DNA of 64,000 nt from Trochalopteron elliotii (GCA_024734555.1 JANPWX010000109.1:239068-303067), one strand, 5' to 3'; positions 24,940-38,836 are shown, counted from the first letter of the stretch. Program-made: numbers and translations. The notes: a model not told the origin generated them from the letters alone.

Positions 24940-25100
24940 ACCTGACAGACACAAAAGAAGGACACTCACACTGTCTAGTTGTGAGATGAGAAAGAAGAAG
25001 AAGGAAGTTTATTTTGGGTTTAGGGTTTAAATAGGGTTTGGACTTTGACCAGCGATTGGGGGACGAGGTTGACACCTCTCTGACCCCACTGGTCAAGCCA
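24940..25100 (-). mobile_element. Possible retroviral-type LTR fragment (solo, degenerate)
   Basis: Read on the minus strand, a TATTTAAA box (25033-25026) is followed 12 nt later by AATAAA (25013-25008), then a pyrimidine-rich stretch and a region ending near an imperfect CTGTCA/TGACAG palindrome (about 24937-24950). A TATA box closely followed by AATAAA is the arrangement known from avian retroviral LTRs. No gag, pol or env reading frame is present nearby, and the outer boundaries are uncertain. It may also be chance. Confidence 0.35.
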
Positions 25101-26673
25101 GAGGTCCATCACAGAGAGGAATGTGAAAACAATCTACTCTGTTTATGTTACAACGTGTGAGAAAGCTCCAGTCCAAGAATGTAAACAACAGAAAGCTGAA
25201 AAATCAGAGCAACAGGCAGCTGCCTTCCTACGTGCAAGCAGTTCATGTCTAGGCTGAAAGGTGCAATCATCAGAATGTGGCTAATCTGTGTGGAAAAGTC
25301 AGAGTGAGCCTGGAGAGCCAGAGGAGATGCAGAGCAGCCAGCCAGGACTCTGCAGGGGCCAGATGGGGCTGCAAGTGGGCATGGCAGGCAAGCCCTGGGG
25401 CTGTGAGTCTCCTCCCGGAAACTTTGCAAAATACTAAACTCAGAGTTGGGAGCAGTTTGAGATACCAAAAATGCAACACCAGTGAAGGAACTAAAAGTCC
25501 CAAAAGTGATCTCTGAAATGGATAATTCAGTTTTTCAGGTTGATCCCAGCTCTCAGTTCAATCAGTGACCAGCAAGATGGGTAAATGTTATTTCTCTGTC
25601 CTGTTTCTGCAGTAAACCAATGTCCTTCACACCTCACAGCTTTTATTTCTAGCCATGCCAGTCCTGTAAGTTTGGTACATGAGCATCTAGGTGCTTCTCC
25701 GAGTGCCACATGCTGCTGTCTAAGTCAGATGAGCTGAGCCTAATACTGTTCCTGTGCAAGTGCCAGATCTCTGTTGATTATGTTCAAATGTCATCCTTTG
25801 CAGAGCTGGAGTTGCTCAGTTGCATGAGAGCACTTGTGAAAGAAGTCCTCAGAGGCAGCTTTATATCATCTTTATTCCTGCTGCAGGCAATCCAGGGGGT
25901 TTAGCCAGAGGCAGATGGAGGGGTGAAGAAACTTTACTTTCTGCTTGGTCAAGGAGATTGTGCAGCCCCACTTCCTTGTGCAGCTGAGAGGGGAGTGGGA
26001 GGACACTTGAGTGTTACATCTTTATTACCATCAAACTCCTGTTACCCAATGATCAGTTGGAGTCTTTTATAGTCTGTGTGCCCTAGGCACAGAATTAAAA
26101 GATAGAGCCATCCCCCAAACGCCTTTCAATATAAATTGTGCGAAAAAATATTAAAGGAATAGCAGAGAACATCAGAATCAACAGTATGGGGCAAGTTAAG
26201 TAGCAGAGCACATGGTTGGTGCATACGATGGCTACTGATGAGCCTGAACTTTTCAGTAATCCCACTGCCCTTGGGTGTGCAGCCAACCCTCAGGAAACTT
26301 TTCTTTATTTCTCATTCTTGCAAGAGGTTTTTTATGAAACCAGGACCGTGGGCAGAGATTTTTGTCACAGCAGGAGTCATGGCACAAGGAGCTGTATAAT
26401 TAACCAGCATTTTGTGTCCCTTGAAGAGACAATGATTGACAGATGTGTAGCTGTAATATAATGGAATGATGTCATACACACTTAAAAATAAGAACATAAT
26501 TCTCTGTGATGGGGAAGTAAAAGTGATAAAGAGGGAAAGACAGTGAGTCACAGGAGTGTCAAGTGCCTTTTCTCTTTTCAGGGAAGTATCCCAAAACCAA
26601 GATAAACTGGATCTCTCCTCTGTCTTCACAGCAGTTGTAGAGAGTCAACGTAGCTGTTTAAATCAGAAGTAAA

Positions 26674-29600
26674 ATGTTAACAGTGAGTGAGGTGCTGGGT
26701 TTTTTTGTGGTGTCTCTGCTGTTGATACAGTTTCTGAAATTGCAATGGATGCGAAGACAATTTCCTCCTGGACCATCTCCATATCCCTTCTTTGGAAATC
26801 TGCTGCAGATGAACTTCAAAATTCATCATGAACATCTAAAAAAAGTATGTATTTTCTTCATATATTTTTTATTAATGGACTCATAAGCTCATTGAAAAGT
26901 AAATGTGTTTAACATAGTCTTATTTTGAATGCTAGGGAGGGATTTGTTCTAAATTGCATAAATGTGGAAATAGGTGGAGATAATTAAAATATCTGTTTCT
27001 TTATGTGAAAATTTGCACTTACAATGAAATATGCATTTGATACCTTATGTGCATATGAACAAAACCATAATGATGATAATAGTCCTGTCTTACACATAGG
27101 AAAAAAATGTATTTTAAAACAGACTCACTAATTCTGTGCATTCTTTTGAATGTCTGTGTTTTGACTGTGGTTGCATTGGCATTTTCTAAATATCCTATGA
27201 AATAGCTACTGAGGATATGTGTATTTCCAGTATAGAAAGGATGAATTTTTAAATATACTTATTCAATGGATTTTCCAAAAGACCTTAGAATCATTTTTTT
27301 TTCTGACATATCATTTGGTCAGATTGTCACAAAAGATTTCAGTTTCCTCAGAAGACTGAGCTTTTGAACAGCTAAAATAATTCATAGTATGCTCAAACCC
27401 TTTTCTAAGTCCATTTGTAATGTGCAGCACTTCTAAAGCTTATATCCTGTTGTTTTATAGTTCTTCTACATCTATATTAAATATTTAACATTTAAATATG
27501 TAAGTAATAGCACCTCACTCTACCTCTTCATTCTCTGCCTTCCCTTTCCCTGGTTTTTCCATGTCCTGCCAGTTCTGTCCTCCTGAGCTGCATATTTCAA
27601 GGCAAAGTAGTATTATTCCATAACATAAAATAGTAGCTAGTGCCTGTCTGCTGTGTTTTCTCCTATTTCTGACATCCCAGACATGAAGAGTAGTACTGGT
27701 CATCCCAAGGTTTCAAAAGCCATGAACTGGTCCTTACAAAAATGAAATTAAACACAAATGCGCGAACACAAGCACATACAGTTTTGCTCACTGTGCATAA
27801 GTATTCCCTCTTGTTTGCTCCCAGGTAGCAAAATTTTGTAATCCTCTAGTCCTGCATTTCTTGTGACATCTTGGTAATACACCACTCTTTCCAGCCTATT
27901 TTGCTACTTTTCTAGTTCCTTATTCAGCAGCCAGGGGAAGGACTGTCCTGCCCGCTGCCAGGGATGCCTGTGTGCACAGCAGCTGAAGACAAGGCTGTCA
28001 CAGCTAAGCCAGAGAGGAAAGGGGGACTCCTGCATTACACAGCTCCTCAACTGCTTTTGCTACACTTGACACACAAAGGCAAATTTGTAGATGATTCACA
28101 TCAAATTCATGAGCTACTGCTGTCTTGTGGCAAGTGGTGACGATGAAAGAGTTCATCTACAACGAGTCTGAATCATAAGATACAATAAATGACATCACAG
28201 ACTTTGACAGTATTGGTTGACATTTTAGAAACATCATGTCCTTTAATAAATGAGACTTTATATAGAAACCTGACTTCAAACTATATTGTATGTAAGAACG
28301 TATCTGCTGCTCTGTTCTTAAAGTCAATCACCCTTAGGGCATCTGCCCAGGGGGAAGATTTGGTTCATCTTGTTTGATTTAAAAGCACTGGTTCTCACTC
28401 CTGTTATTCTGATTCTGCTTTGTTCTACAGATGGCCAAAATTCATGGTAATATCTTCACCTTATGGTTTTCAAACACTCCTGCAGTTGTCCTGCAAGGGT
28501 TTCAGGCAGTGAAGGAAGGTCTGACTGTCTGTGCTGAAGATGTTGCTGGAAGGCCCATGAGCAAAATCTTTCACATTCTGACACATGGAAATGGTAATTA
28601 TTATTCTCAGAAATTCTTTTAATGTGTTCTAGCCCTAGTTTTGACTTTTGATTTAGAGCCTCTAAGTCCTTAATTTACATCAGGAAAAAGTTTTTATTTC
28701 CACGAGTTTTTAAAAACTCGTGAAAACTTTTAAAAATTCTATTCTATATTCTATCAGAACAATAATGACAGCATACAGTTAATGTAAGAGCTTCTACACA
28801 GAAGATAAATGGCTAAAATACAAAAAGAAAGAAAAGAGGAATGTTGCCAGACTGCTGTAAAAAATTTGAAAAAATTAAAAGAGGAACCTCTTGGATGTAC
28901 TCATCCACTAATTTATAAGGTACTGACAGCATTAGTTCATCATGATCCTTCTAGGTGTTATGTTCTCTAATGGTCATCTCTGGAAGCAGCAGAGGCGTTT
29001 TGGAATTGCAACTATGAGGAAAATGGGAATAGGGAAGAAGGACCAGGATTATCTACTGCAACAGGAGGCTGCTCACTTGGTGGAATACTTACAGAAAACA
29101 AAAGGTATGTGAGGTTGGGCAGGGCAGTCTGTGCAGTGGGAGACTTTTCTGGAGAATGGGGCACTGGTAGCTTTTGAAACTGATTACAAAAATTGATTCA
29201 AAGTGTATGTGCAGAGCTGAGTCTCAGAAGTCTGTATATGCTATCTGCATGAGATATTTACTTGCAGAAGTGTGAAATCCCACTGCAAGATCACACAATT
29301 AGATCACAGAATTAGAGACTCCTTCTTTATATATATGTCCAGTTATGTATTTATAATATACCACTATATATATACTGGTGCTTATCAGTGTAATTACTTC
29401 TGAGTCTTCTACTTCTATGTTACTTTTAGTAACAGCATCAGGGCAACAGCAAACAGTAACAAAATCAGTGTCACAATGCCTCCTATTCCTGTGTAGAAAA
29501 GAAAAAGCATAAAATATGCAAAGCTTTGACCAAGGGTGCACAGCCCTGTGCTCTGCTCAAGTGCAGTAGAAAAATGTCAGCTCACACAGCTTATGGTGAA

Positions 29601-32600
29601 CTTCTCAGTAGGAGAGGGAGTTTGTTCAGGTTGTGCTACTGAAAGATGGGGTGAATCCATGGGTAGATTGAAATAATCTAATGTAAAATGATGTGAGCGA
29701 AGAGTAGAAGGTGGTTCTCTTCTCAGCTCATCTGTGTATTTAATGTTTCAGCTGGTTTTGTACCCTGGTTATTGCCAAATGATCTGCTGATGCCCAGGTT
29801 TGATGAAATCTGGGTATTTTTATAATTAATACTACTAATTCCATTCCCACCAGTGGTTTTTCCTTTTTATAACAAACAATGTTTTTTAGATGTCCAAAGT
29901 TACTTTTTTTTTATTCAGGCCTTTTACCAATAAATTACAATTTGCCATCCAGTGATCTAATTAAATTAATGTCAGAGATGTTTATGAAACTTTATCAGCT
30001 CTCCTGTCAGTGAGAAAAGCAGGAACAATGAGTGTTACTGGTGAATGTACAGGAAATGTCCCTTGTGTTCACAGGAAAACCTCTGGACCCCACTATGCCT
30101 GTTGTTCATACAGTCTCAAATGTGATTTTTTCTATGGTTTTGGGACATCGTTTCTCCAGAGATGATGAGAATTTTCACCGCCTGATTGAATCCTTTGACA
30201 CCATAGCAGCATTTTTGAACAGCATCTCCTTTTTTGTGAGGAAAATCGATTTTGTTTGTTTGCTTGCTCTCTATAGATAGACAGTGTAAAAGGCAACTTG
30301 CTTGTTACTTTTGTAGCAAAAATAAATACTAGATCACCTGGAATTTCTGGAGAGAACATCAGAACAGTGCTTCCATATGCCTAGTTCCAAACGCCTAGTT
30401 CCAAACTTGTTTCAATTGCTTATGCTCCATAATAGCACAATTTCCTGTGTGTGGGGGACAGGGGTGAAAAAGCAAAGATTAGTTACATGGCTGAGAGATG
30501 TACAAAGGGCTTTCTTGCAAAAATGCTACCTGTACAACTCCAGTGTTTGAAACTATATCTGAAATATAGGTTAAATTATCTGAAAAGCTCTGAAATAGGC
30601 TTATCTTAATTCCTGTCTGGCAAACTGGCTTTCTTCACTCTATCATATGACATGGCTGTCAACAAATGTCAAGAGTAAATGGGTTTTTACTGCTTCCTTC
30701 ACTACTGCCAGCCAACCTCATAGAAACTGGAGTAGAGCAAATGTTTTGTGCAAAGGTAACATGGCACGAAATTGCTTAATAGCAGCTTTTCCCTACAGTT
30801 TTTGGGAGCAACATCTGTACCACATCTGTACCACATCTGTACATCCTTACAGGAATACAGTGACACACTGAAAGTCACCCTCCTTTAGCTGCTTTATCTG
30901 CCTCCATTCCTAACCAGCTCCTAACTTCACACCTGGTCCACTGGAGAGAAAAGCTCTCTCTTGCTTCTGTATGTGCATCTGTGACTGCAGCTGCCAAAGC
31001 AGCAGAACAAGTGTCCTCAGACTGGGGCAGTTTTATTTTGAATCATTTATGAAAGAGAACCACAGTACTGTGTATAGTCAAAAAGTGAATTTACCCATGC
31101 ATGAGGCAGCTGCTTCTGCAGAACTTGTTGGAACTCATGCAGTTCTGTCTCTTGTATGGCTTCCACCATCTCTGACTGCTGTAAGCAAGGTCCTGGAGGA
31201 TTTGAGGACTAATTCGATACTTTTGGTAGATAAGCTAAAGTAAAATTACTTATTAGTAACTATCCCAGAAGATGCCAGTGAAATGATTCCTAAGCTACTC
31301 TTCTAATCATGGTAGACACAGGTTCAGCTATTTCCAAACTGCTCTCAGTAGGTATTTATATAAGTTGTTTTTGAAACACCTTAATAGTGTGTCCAGAGCC
31401 AACAAAAACGTTCTAGTCCAACATTTCATTGTGTCCTGCTCTCAACAGTGCTTTCACAGGAATGTACAATCCCTTAATGACTGGCTGTACTTACTTGTTT
31501 TCCTGCTAAGTGGACAGGCAGTGTTAAGGAAAACTATGCATTAGGGCAAAGAAGAAATAGAGCTGGGAATCTGAACAGGCTTGTGGGGAGATAAATCTTT
31601 GTAATGCAGCTGCCACTTAAACAGGTGAGCCCAGAAGTTATGGCCTAATGGAAAATTTAAGCTGCAGCAGTTCTGTAACTGGAAGGACATGATGCAGTCT
31701 GTAAAAGGGAGGGAAAAGAAGTGAAATGAAGTAAAAGAATGGAGTGGATGTAAGAAGTGTTTTACTTCTTTTCTGCTGATATATGGCTTTATGAGAGCAT
31801 AAGGACAAGAAGGTGAATATGTCTAGAACAATGAATAAATGGGAGGGAACCCACACAACTCTGTATTTCTGTGTCACTGAGTTGTTTTGCACATCACACA
31901 GATGTGACCTATTTGCTTCTTTTCTGTGAGAAGGCAAATGTGAGTAAAATCCCCACGAATTCACCATCCTACTGTAAGAAAATAAACCTATTTTCACTGA
32001 ACAGATGTGTCAAGGAAGTCAACCTGGATGTGGCTTTTTTAGTGATTAAATAGAAATTATATCTGTGTTGGATAAAGTGAGACTAGGGACAGGTTTCATG
32101 GGATATTCTTGGTTCAGCTGAGCAAAGTTCAGCCTAGCAAAGAATTGTGGTAGAAAGGAATTTAATTTATTCTTTCTATGTCATGTTTATATTTATATAA
32201 TCTCTAAGTATATATTTAAAACTTTGTAGTATAAAACTGAAAGAAATTTTGATTTTGCTTCAGGGAAAAATAGAATTAAGAAAGGCTTTAATCTTTAATT
32301 AATCATGGGATAGGCACAGTCCTTTCAATCTAATGTTGATTCAGCCATCAGTCTTTCACTTGCCTTTTCCACTACCCAGAAGCCTGTATTAGGATTCAAA
32401 TTTAGTTTGCTAAATGCCACATATTTATATGTAATATCACATATCAAAAATATCTCTTTTACAGATATATGAGTTGTCTCCCTGGCTTGCTGGTCATTTT
32501 CTGCCATCAGTTAAAAAGACTAAGTCTTGTATAGATTTTATGAATGCTCTGTTAACAAAGGAACTTGAAAGTCACAAAGGAAAAAGAAAACTTGTTGAAA

Positions 32601-35550
32601 ATCGAGATTTTATTGATTACTATTTGGATGAGATAGATAAAGTGAGTACCTCTGAACTTCTCTCACACTTCACTAATAACAAGGGATTTCAAGTGTTTCT
32701 TTGATTATAATGATGTCTAATAGAAATTTAGAAGTGTATGATTTCTTCAAGTGGGTTACTTCTTTTTTTGTGTGCCATAACTTTCTTTTAAATTTATATC
32801 TGCAGACTAAAGGAGATGCTAATGCTACTTACGATGAAGCAAACTTGATCCAGACTGTTTGTGACCTCCTTGTAGCAGGCACAGAAACTACAGCCACCAC
32901 TTTACTGTGGGCATTGCTCTATATGGTGATTTATCCTGACATTCAAGGTAAGTACATCCAAAGAGGTCTGCAACTTTAGCAATGATACAAGTTCCAATAG
33001 TGGTTGTGCCTGTTCAAAGAAAAGTAGAGGAATTAATTATTAAAGTATGAATCAGATGAACTGCATTCATTTGTTTCTTGCTGTATCCTTTCTCACATAC
33101 AGGAAAATCATTCGAGTTGGTTTTGTTTGGTTGGTTTTTTTTTTAAAACAGATCTAAACAGAATGCAGGGTGTGATAATTTAATCAGCTGGAAGAATTTA
33201 ATCTCAGATGAGATAAATTACACCACTGCCCCTCCACAGATAGTAATGCTTAGACTTCCACTAAGGAGTCTTTGGGTCATCCTTTTAAATCCCTGACTCC
33301 TACTCTTTGACTTGCTCTTGGCCCCTCACAGCAGAAATAACTTCAATACAGTGTGAGGCTGCTGATATTGGGGTGAGTAGCTTGAAAATTTGTGCTTTTA
33401 ATAATGATATTCACAGAAGAAAGACAGAGGTTGACAGAGTAAAATGACTGAAAAAAAAGAGCCAGAGTGTATGGGATAAAAAGGATTAGAAGTACAAAAC
33501 TCACTTTAAAGGCCTCATATTTGACAGTTTAAGCTGAGTACCAGGCACAGCAGGAGCCTGGGAAGTAGAAAATGTGGAAGTGTTAAGGAGAAAGGATCTC
33601 CCATTTTTGTTACCTTCAAAAGACTTAAAACTTGAGACTGGGTTGCACATACTGAATTTTCACATGATTTTTCATCTTCTCAGGATATATTAACACATTC
33701 TTAAGTTTTGTGGGGGTAATTCTAATTGCAATGATAGAGTCTGTAGTATTAATAAAAAAATAATCAGAAATTACCATTTCAGCTCGGATTGTAAGTTAAA
33801 AAAGAAGTCCTTGGGAAAAATTAATTTGTGTAAGTGCTTCCCAAGGCAAGTAATTACAGAATAGCAGTTAAGACATCTGTAGATGACAAGCAAAATCTAT
33901 GTGCTTCTTAATGAAGAACAATCCTTGAACAATCAATTACTAAACAGTTCCCCTAATACATGATTAATACTTTTTCCTGCTGACTCTGTGCCTGGAGAAA
34001 TAAATATTAATAAAAGTCTTTTTATAAACTACCTTAGAGCAGCAAATGTAACAGGAACCCACATATTATTATAGAATGACATCATCTGCTACTAATTATT
34101 AACTAATTATTTTAAAAGTATATATGCAACCTATAAACAACCTCAATGTCAAATTTTTTCAGGTCATCTGTATGGGAATTTGTAGGAATTATTTTTTATA
34201 AAGTATCTTTTTCATCTGGTTGGATGCTATTCTGAATGTTAAAAGCAGCAGGAAAAACTATGACTACAGATTTTATAGAGTTTGCTGTGTATTTAAAGCT
34301 GAATATTCCTCCTTAGAGAAAGTCCAGAAGGAGCTGGATGCTGTTGTGGGTTGTTCCCACGTATTTTGCTATGAGGACAGGAAGAGGTTGCCCTACACAA
34401 ATGCTGTAATTCACGAGATCCAGCGATACAGTAATATTCTCCTAATTGCACTGCCCAGACTGAGCGTGAGGGACACAGAGCTGCTGGGATATCACATTCC
34501 AAAGGTAAAAATGTATTGCACATTTGAAGGAATTTGATCTTTGGTCCATTAGATAATTTTAGAAAGGCTTCTGAGGTTATTCCTGACTGGGGATATGAAC
34601 TCTTGTTCTAGCAGTGCCTTTAAGGTTTGACTGTCTCTGTGGATGGCCTTTCACAAGGCCTTGTCTTAGATACGAATAGATTCTACAGTCATAATTTTTG
34701 TTGAAGCCACTGCCTCTTTTTTTCAGAACACCATAGTTTTAGCAAATATTGACTCTGTTCTGGCTGATCCTGGAAAATGGGAGACACCTGATCAGTTCAA
34801 CCCAGGCCACTTTCTGGATCAAGATGGAAACTTTGTAAACAGAGAAGCATTCTTACCATTTGCTATAGGTAAGTGCACTGAACAGGGCTTTATTTACTCC
34901 TTGTGGTAACAACTTCAGATCTATTCCTTCCACAAAGTAACTGGGAAGGCACCTACAAATGGGCATATATAAACTGTTTTAAAGATCTCCAAGAAGAGAG
35001 AAGTCCAGTTGTATGTGGAAAAGATTGGAAGAGAAGGAATGACACATAGAAAAGTCTTTCTTGGAAGACAGATCCAGTTTCTCTCTGAGAAGAGATCCAG
35101 CTATCAAAACAGCAGCAGAAAAAATGCATTTACTGTAAATGTAAACTATGCCACCCTGGTGACAATTTCTCTAATGTCTTGCTGCCTGCTATAAATGTAG
35201 ATTGAAACTTTTTGTGGAAATAAAAGTAGCCTTTCAGTTATGAATCATTAAATGACAAAGTTAAGAGAAAAGGAAAAAATCTGCAGAAAACAAAAAAAAA
35301 TCCCAGGCAGTTTAGAAAGGGAGGTGTGATAGTAATCCTTTGGCTGAATTGCCTTTTCTGTTTGTTCACAGGGCACCGTGTGTGTATGGGGGAGCTGTTG
35401 GCAAGGATGGAGCTCTTTATTGTCTTTTCCACCCTGCTACAAGCATTCACATTCACCCTGCCAGAAGGGGTGAAGGAAGTCAACACCAAGTTTGTTTTTG
35501 GGAGCACGATGAAGCCACCTCCCTACCAGCTCTGTGCCATTCCTCGATAG
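26674..35550 (+). CDS. CYP2J-like: Gene C: cytochrome P450 family 2 subfamily J, nine exons, complete, 490 aa
   Basis: Exons: 26674-26844, 28431-28593, 28955-29104, 30075-30235, 32465-32641, 32806-32947, 34317-34504, 34727-34868, 35372-35550 (stop TAG). Motifs: anchor about 4-23, PPGP 31-34, WxxxR 121-125, I-helix AGTET 298-302, ExxR as EIQR 355-358, heme loop FAIGHRVCMG with Cys436. The role is an ER-anchored monooxygenase; substrate unknown. Relative to its neighbours it is unusual in the substrate-facing exons. Exon 5 reads FLPSVKK where A, B and D have (L/I)PGP(H/L). Exon 3 has DQDYLLQQEAAHL, unlike the neighbours' E(H/R)xxQxEA(R/H)xL. Exon 8 starts with NT where the other three have GT. 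Exons 7 and 9 resemble gene B. No frameshift or stop is seen, so it looks functional but diverged in specificity. Confidence 0.95.
28701..28722. repeat. Perfect 22-bp palindrome in intron 2 of gene C
   Basis: The half-site CACGAGTTTTT is followed directly by its exact reverse complement. Pairing stops at the next base on each side. It lies 108 nt after exon 2. Confidence 0.9.
30811..30843 (+). repeat. Three tandem copies of an 11-bp unit
   Basis: The unit acatctgtacc occurs three times in a row, the last with one change, in intron 4 of gene C. Confidence 0.85.
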
Positions 35551-35791
35551 AAAGTGGCAGATTCAGGGAAGAGCTACTCTGTAAAACTGCTTCTGTATGT
35601 GAATTCCTTTTTGCATGTCCTAAGATTTTTGCTTTCCTCTTCATTTGGTTAATTGCTACCCTGAAAGATTCTTGACAGACAATTGCATCCTGAGCATTAT
35701 AATTATAAAGGGTTCCTATTCTGTTCTCTTTTTTTTGGAAAATATTCTCTTCTCTTTTTGGAAAATATTGGTGAACTTCTGATGTGTGACA

Positions 35792-35797
35792 AATAAA
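35792..35797 (+). promoter_or_regulatory. Likely polyadenylation signal of gene C
   Basis: AATAAA about 240 nt after gene C's stop codon. It is preceded by a short duplicated segment containing ggaaaatatt (about 35738 and 35760). Confidence 0.6.
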
Positions 35798-37042
35798 GAC
35801 ATTAAGGGAAGAATTAGAACTGGGACTTGTTTATTACCAACTGGAAAAAGGCTCTACAGAGAATGGTGGTGTGGTCTATAAATTGGAAGTCTCATGAATA
35901 AAGATTCTTTCTCATAAGCCATAGTTGCATTTGTGGAGATTAGGCTCAGAGGTCTTCCAGTTTGTCTCAAGATATTAGTGGGTGCAGGAGGTAAAAGAAG
36001 ATCTTGGAGGAAACTTTCCAGAGGCAGATAGTAGGATCTGAGATAACATTCCCTTAGACTGATATGGTTTGCTGTTGAGCAAGCCTGTAGTATACAACTT
36101 TATCATTGTCACTAGGGAAAACAGTTCAGGGTTTCACCCACTAAACCAGGTAGCATTTCAGCCCTTCTGATGAAAATAGAAGCGTGGCTTCATCAGGCAG
36201 TGGTGGAGAGCTTTTCATATTGCAAGCAAAGAGCAAGGACTGGAGTAAGCAGGCACAGAATGTTGATAATTTACTCTATTTTATGAGCCCACTGGCTGCC
36301 AGTGACATGGGAACAACTTCTTCATGCCAGGTAGTCTACTTGTGATGAGTGCTTCAGATCCTCCAAAAATTTATTCAGCTTCATTTATTCTTTCATTTTT
36401 TAAAATGGATTCTTTATCACAGTTAGATGACTTCACTTAACACACCATGACCAAGAGCAGATTTGGCACTACTAAAGAATTCTGGAAGGTCTTTATGAGC
36501 CAGGTGCCCAAGGACTTGGCAAAAGTGGGTGTTTTTTGCTGGTTTGCTTACTGGCACTTAACAAGGGATTTTCTTTTATGGCATTGGGATACATTCTTCT
36601 TGTGTGAGGTACAAATTGTATACTGCATGCCAGCACAGGAAGGATTATTTTTATACTCTGATTAGCTGACAGTGCCATCTCCAGGGCTGATATCATTATC
36701 TCAGCTGTATTTGTCTCAGGTGCCTCTGCCTACCTTGTGCTTTAAAGCACCCCATTCTAACAGGCAGGGATGTGCATACAGGATGAAACCTGTGTTGGCA
36801 GTTTTTCTCCTGCAGGACTACCTTTATGGGATGGTTCTGCCCATGTCCAGCATGTCCTGGCAGGTAGGTGGTTGGTATGAAGTCCCTGCATCCTGGGCCT
36901 GCAAACATCACCTTTAGCAAGTTAAAAGTAACTAATCCTAAAGAACAGCTGGTAGATAGTGCTGAAGAAAGGCTGCTGCTGGTTGCATTTATCAATTATT
37001 AAGAAAATGGAGCCTTGGCTATCCCATGAATACATTTTCCAT

Positions 37043-37060
37043 CAAATAAAATAAAATAAA
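37043..37060. repeat. AAAAT microsatellite
   Basis: Three to four AAATA/AAAAT units in the gap between genes C and D. Confidence 0.7.
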
Positions 37061-38828
37061 TCTCATGCCTCATATCTGAACCAACCCACAGTCATCTTCC
37101 TTTTCCAGTGTGAGAGAAATGTATTCCAGATTGGCTCCAGCTAAACACTGATTAAAGGTGTGAGACTGCAGCCCTTGTGGAGTGAAGGCACTGGGGCTTA
37201 ACTTCCAGTGGACAAAAATTACTTTTTCTGATGAAAAATCATTTAGATGGAAAATCTTCTAATACCTAAAATAAAAGGGAGTGTATTATATTGATTCCAA
37301 ATTAAAAGTTCTGATAAACTGGGGATTTTGAAGCAGAGTTTGTGAGATTACACTGGAGACAGAGAAGGCAAAACTTAATAAATTTCTTTTTAAAGAGAAT
37401 TTTACTTTCCCTGTTGAAGGAGAGAGATAAATTAGAAATAATTATCTTGAAATAATACAAATTATTTTTGTATTTCTGGGAAATTTCCCCACAAAGCTTA
37501 TGTGGAAACCTACAAATATCCCTTGGTTAACACACATTAATCAGTTATGCATTAATGGTAACGGAGAGTTGTGGTTGAAGGCTAATTGACCTGCAGGTTT
37601 GTAAATTGTGTGCTGGCAGACTCCAGACTGTTCCTTCTGGACAGGGATCTTCTGTGTTCCAGAGCCACAAAATCTGGAAATAGTTTCTGTCCCAAAATCA
37701 GCTTGCAAGAAGTGAGCTGGTGAACAAGCCTGCACAGTTTTGTCAGAAGATTAGTGAAAACAGATTTCTTTTACAAGTGCTTTACCCTCAAGAGATGGGC
37801 AATTTTGACAGGGAAGCATTTCTGTCTGGATCTGTAACACAGGATTGCAGTGGTCATGGTTTTGTGGTGCCCAGAACCCCTCTTGTGAGATTTCCATGGT
37901 CCGATTGCAGCATGTGGTGCAATCCCTGGTGCTGCGTTTGTGGTTCTTGCCAGTGTTGAGGCTTGGCAAAGAGCCTTGGCTACAGACTCTGTTTTCAACT
38001 TACCCAGGATCCACACTCATGTCGTGACTAGTTGTTGCTAGGGGCCCTTTGCTCTGGTCGTAGCTCAAGATCCCAACTAAGTTTTTCTCATGTTTTTAAT
38101 TTTTTTTCCTTTTAAATCTGTATATTTAATACTAGATGTACTTTCTCTATGAATATGTGTTATTTGCCTCACATACTTTCTGATGATTTCTCAAATCATA
38201 CAGGGTATCCACCTTATGTCACAACTGAACGGGGAAATACAGAAGCAGACAAAACCCTATGTGAGTTTACCTTGTGCTAACAGGCTAGGGAAAAAAGTGA
38301 GGTCATACATCAATCCATTTATGTTTTCAATTACATTCAAAAGTGTAACTAATTTTGCTTTTTGTATTAAGCATTAGATAGTTATATATGTATCTTAAGA
38401 TAAATGTGGGCTTTTAACTTCTATCAGCCTTGCCATTACTAGATATAACGTGTACATGGAATATATACTAACCAATTTAAAAACTCCAAGATTTAATATC
38501 CACTTACATTTGCCTGCTTAATTTGTATGTATGGCTATTGCTTTTCTAAAAGCATTCCTGGAATATTTGTAGGAACACATACCATGCAAAATTGTCTCAG
38601 AACAACTGGATGGAGAGTTTATGTATATCTCCAATGCCTGGAAAATCTTGGCCCTAGTCTTTTAAGATACCATTCCTACAAATCCTGTGATCCATATTGA
38701 ATAAGTATAATCTGGATGAGAAGAAGAAGGGTGTGCATCTATTAATATGCTGAAGCATGAGAATGTAATAAGTGGAACAAAAAGGGAGTGGTTGGGTTAG
38801 AGGGAGGGAGGGTTAGAGATGAGAAACA

Positions 38829-38836
38829 TTTATAAT
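38829..38836 (+). promoter_or_regulatory. Candidate TATA element for gene D
   Basis: TTTATAAT about 100 nt upstream of gene D's ATG, in a plausible position for a 5' UTR of about 70 nt. This rests on motif match and position only. Confidence 0.3.

Larger units (their letters stand above)
23654..26673. other. Gap between genes B and C
   Basis: About 3.0 kb. It begins with the 3' UTR of gene B, followed by a 19-nt T run (24323-24341), a possible LTR fragment near 24.94-25.1 kb, and the promoter side of gene C. A perfect AP-1-type heptamer TGAGTCA lies at 26544-26550, about 125 nt before gene C's ATG, but such heptamers are common by chance. No gene is seen. Confidence 0.6.

Noticed and set aside
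25012..25040. Telomere-like GGGTTTAGGGTTTA words
   Set aside because: Only two or three imperfect units, not the vertebrate TTAGGG array, and better explained as part of the candidate LTR.
26544..26550. TGAGTCA as an AP-1 site regulating gene C
   Set aside because: A single heptamer match is expected by chance several times in 64 kb on two strands; position alone is weak evidence.
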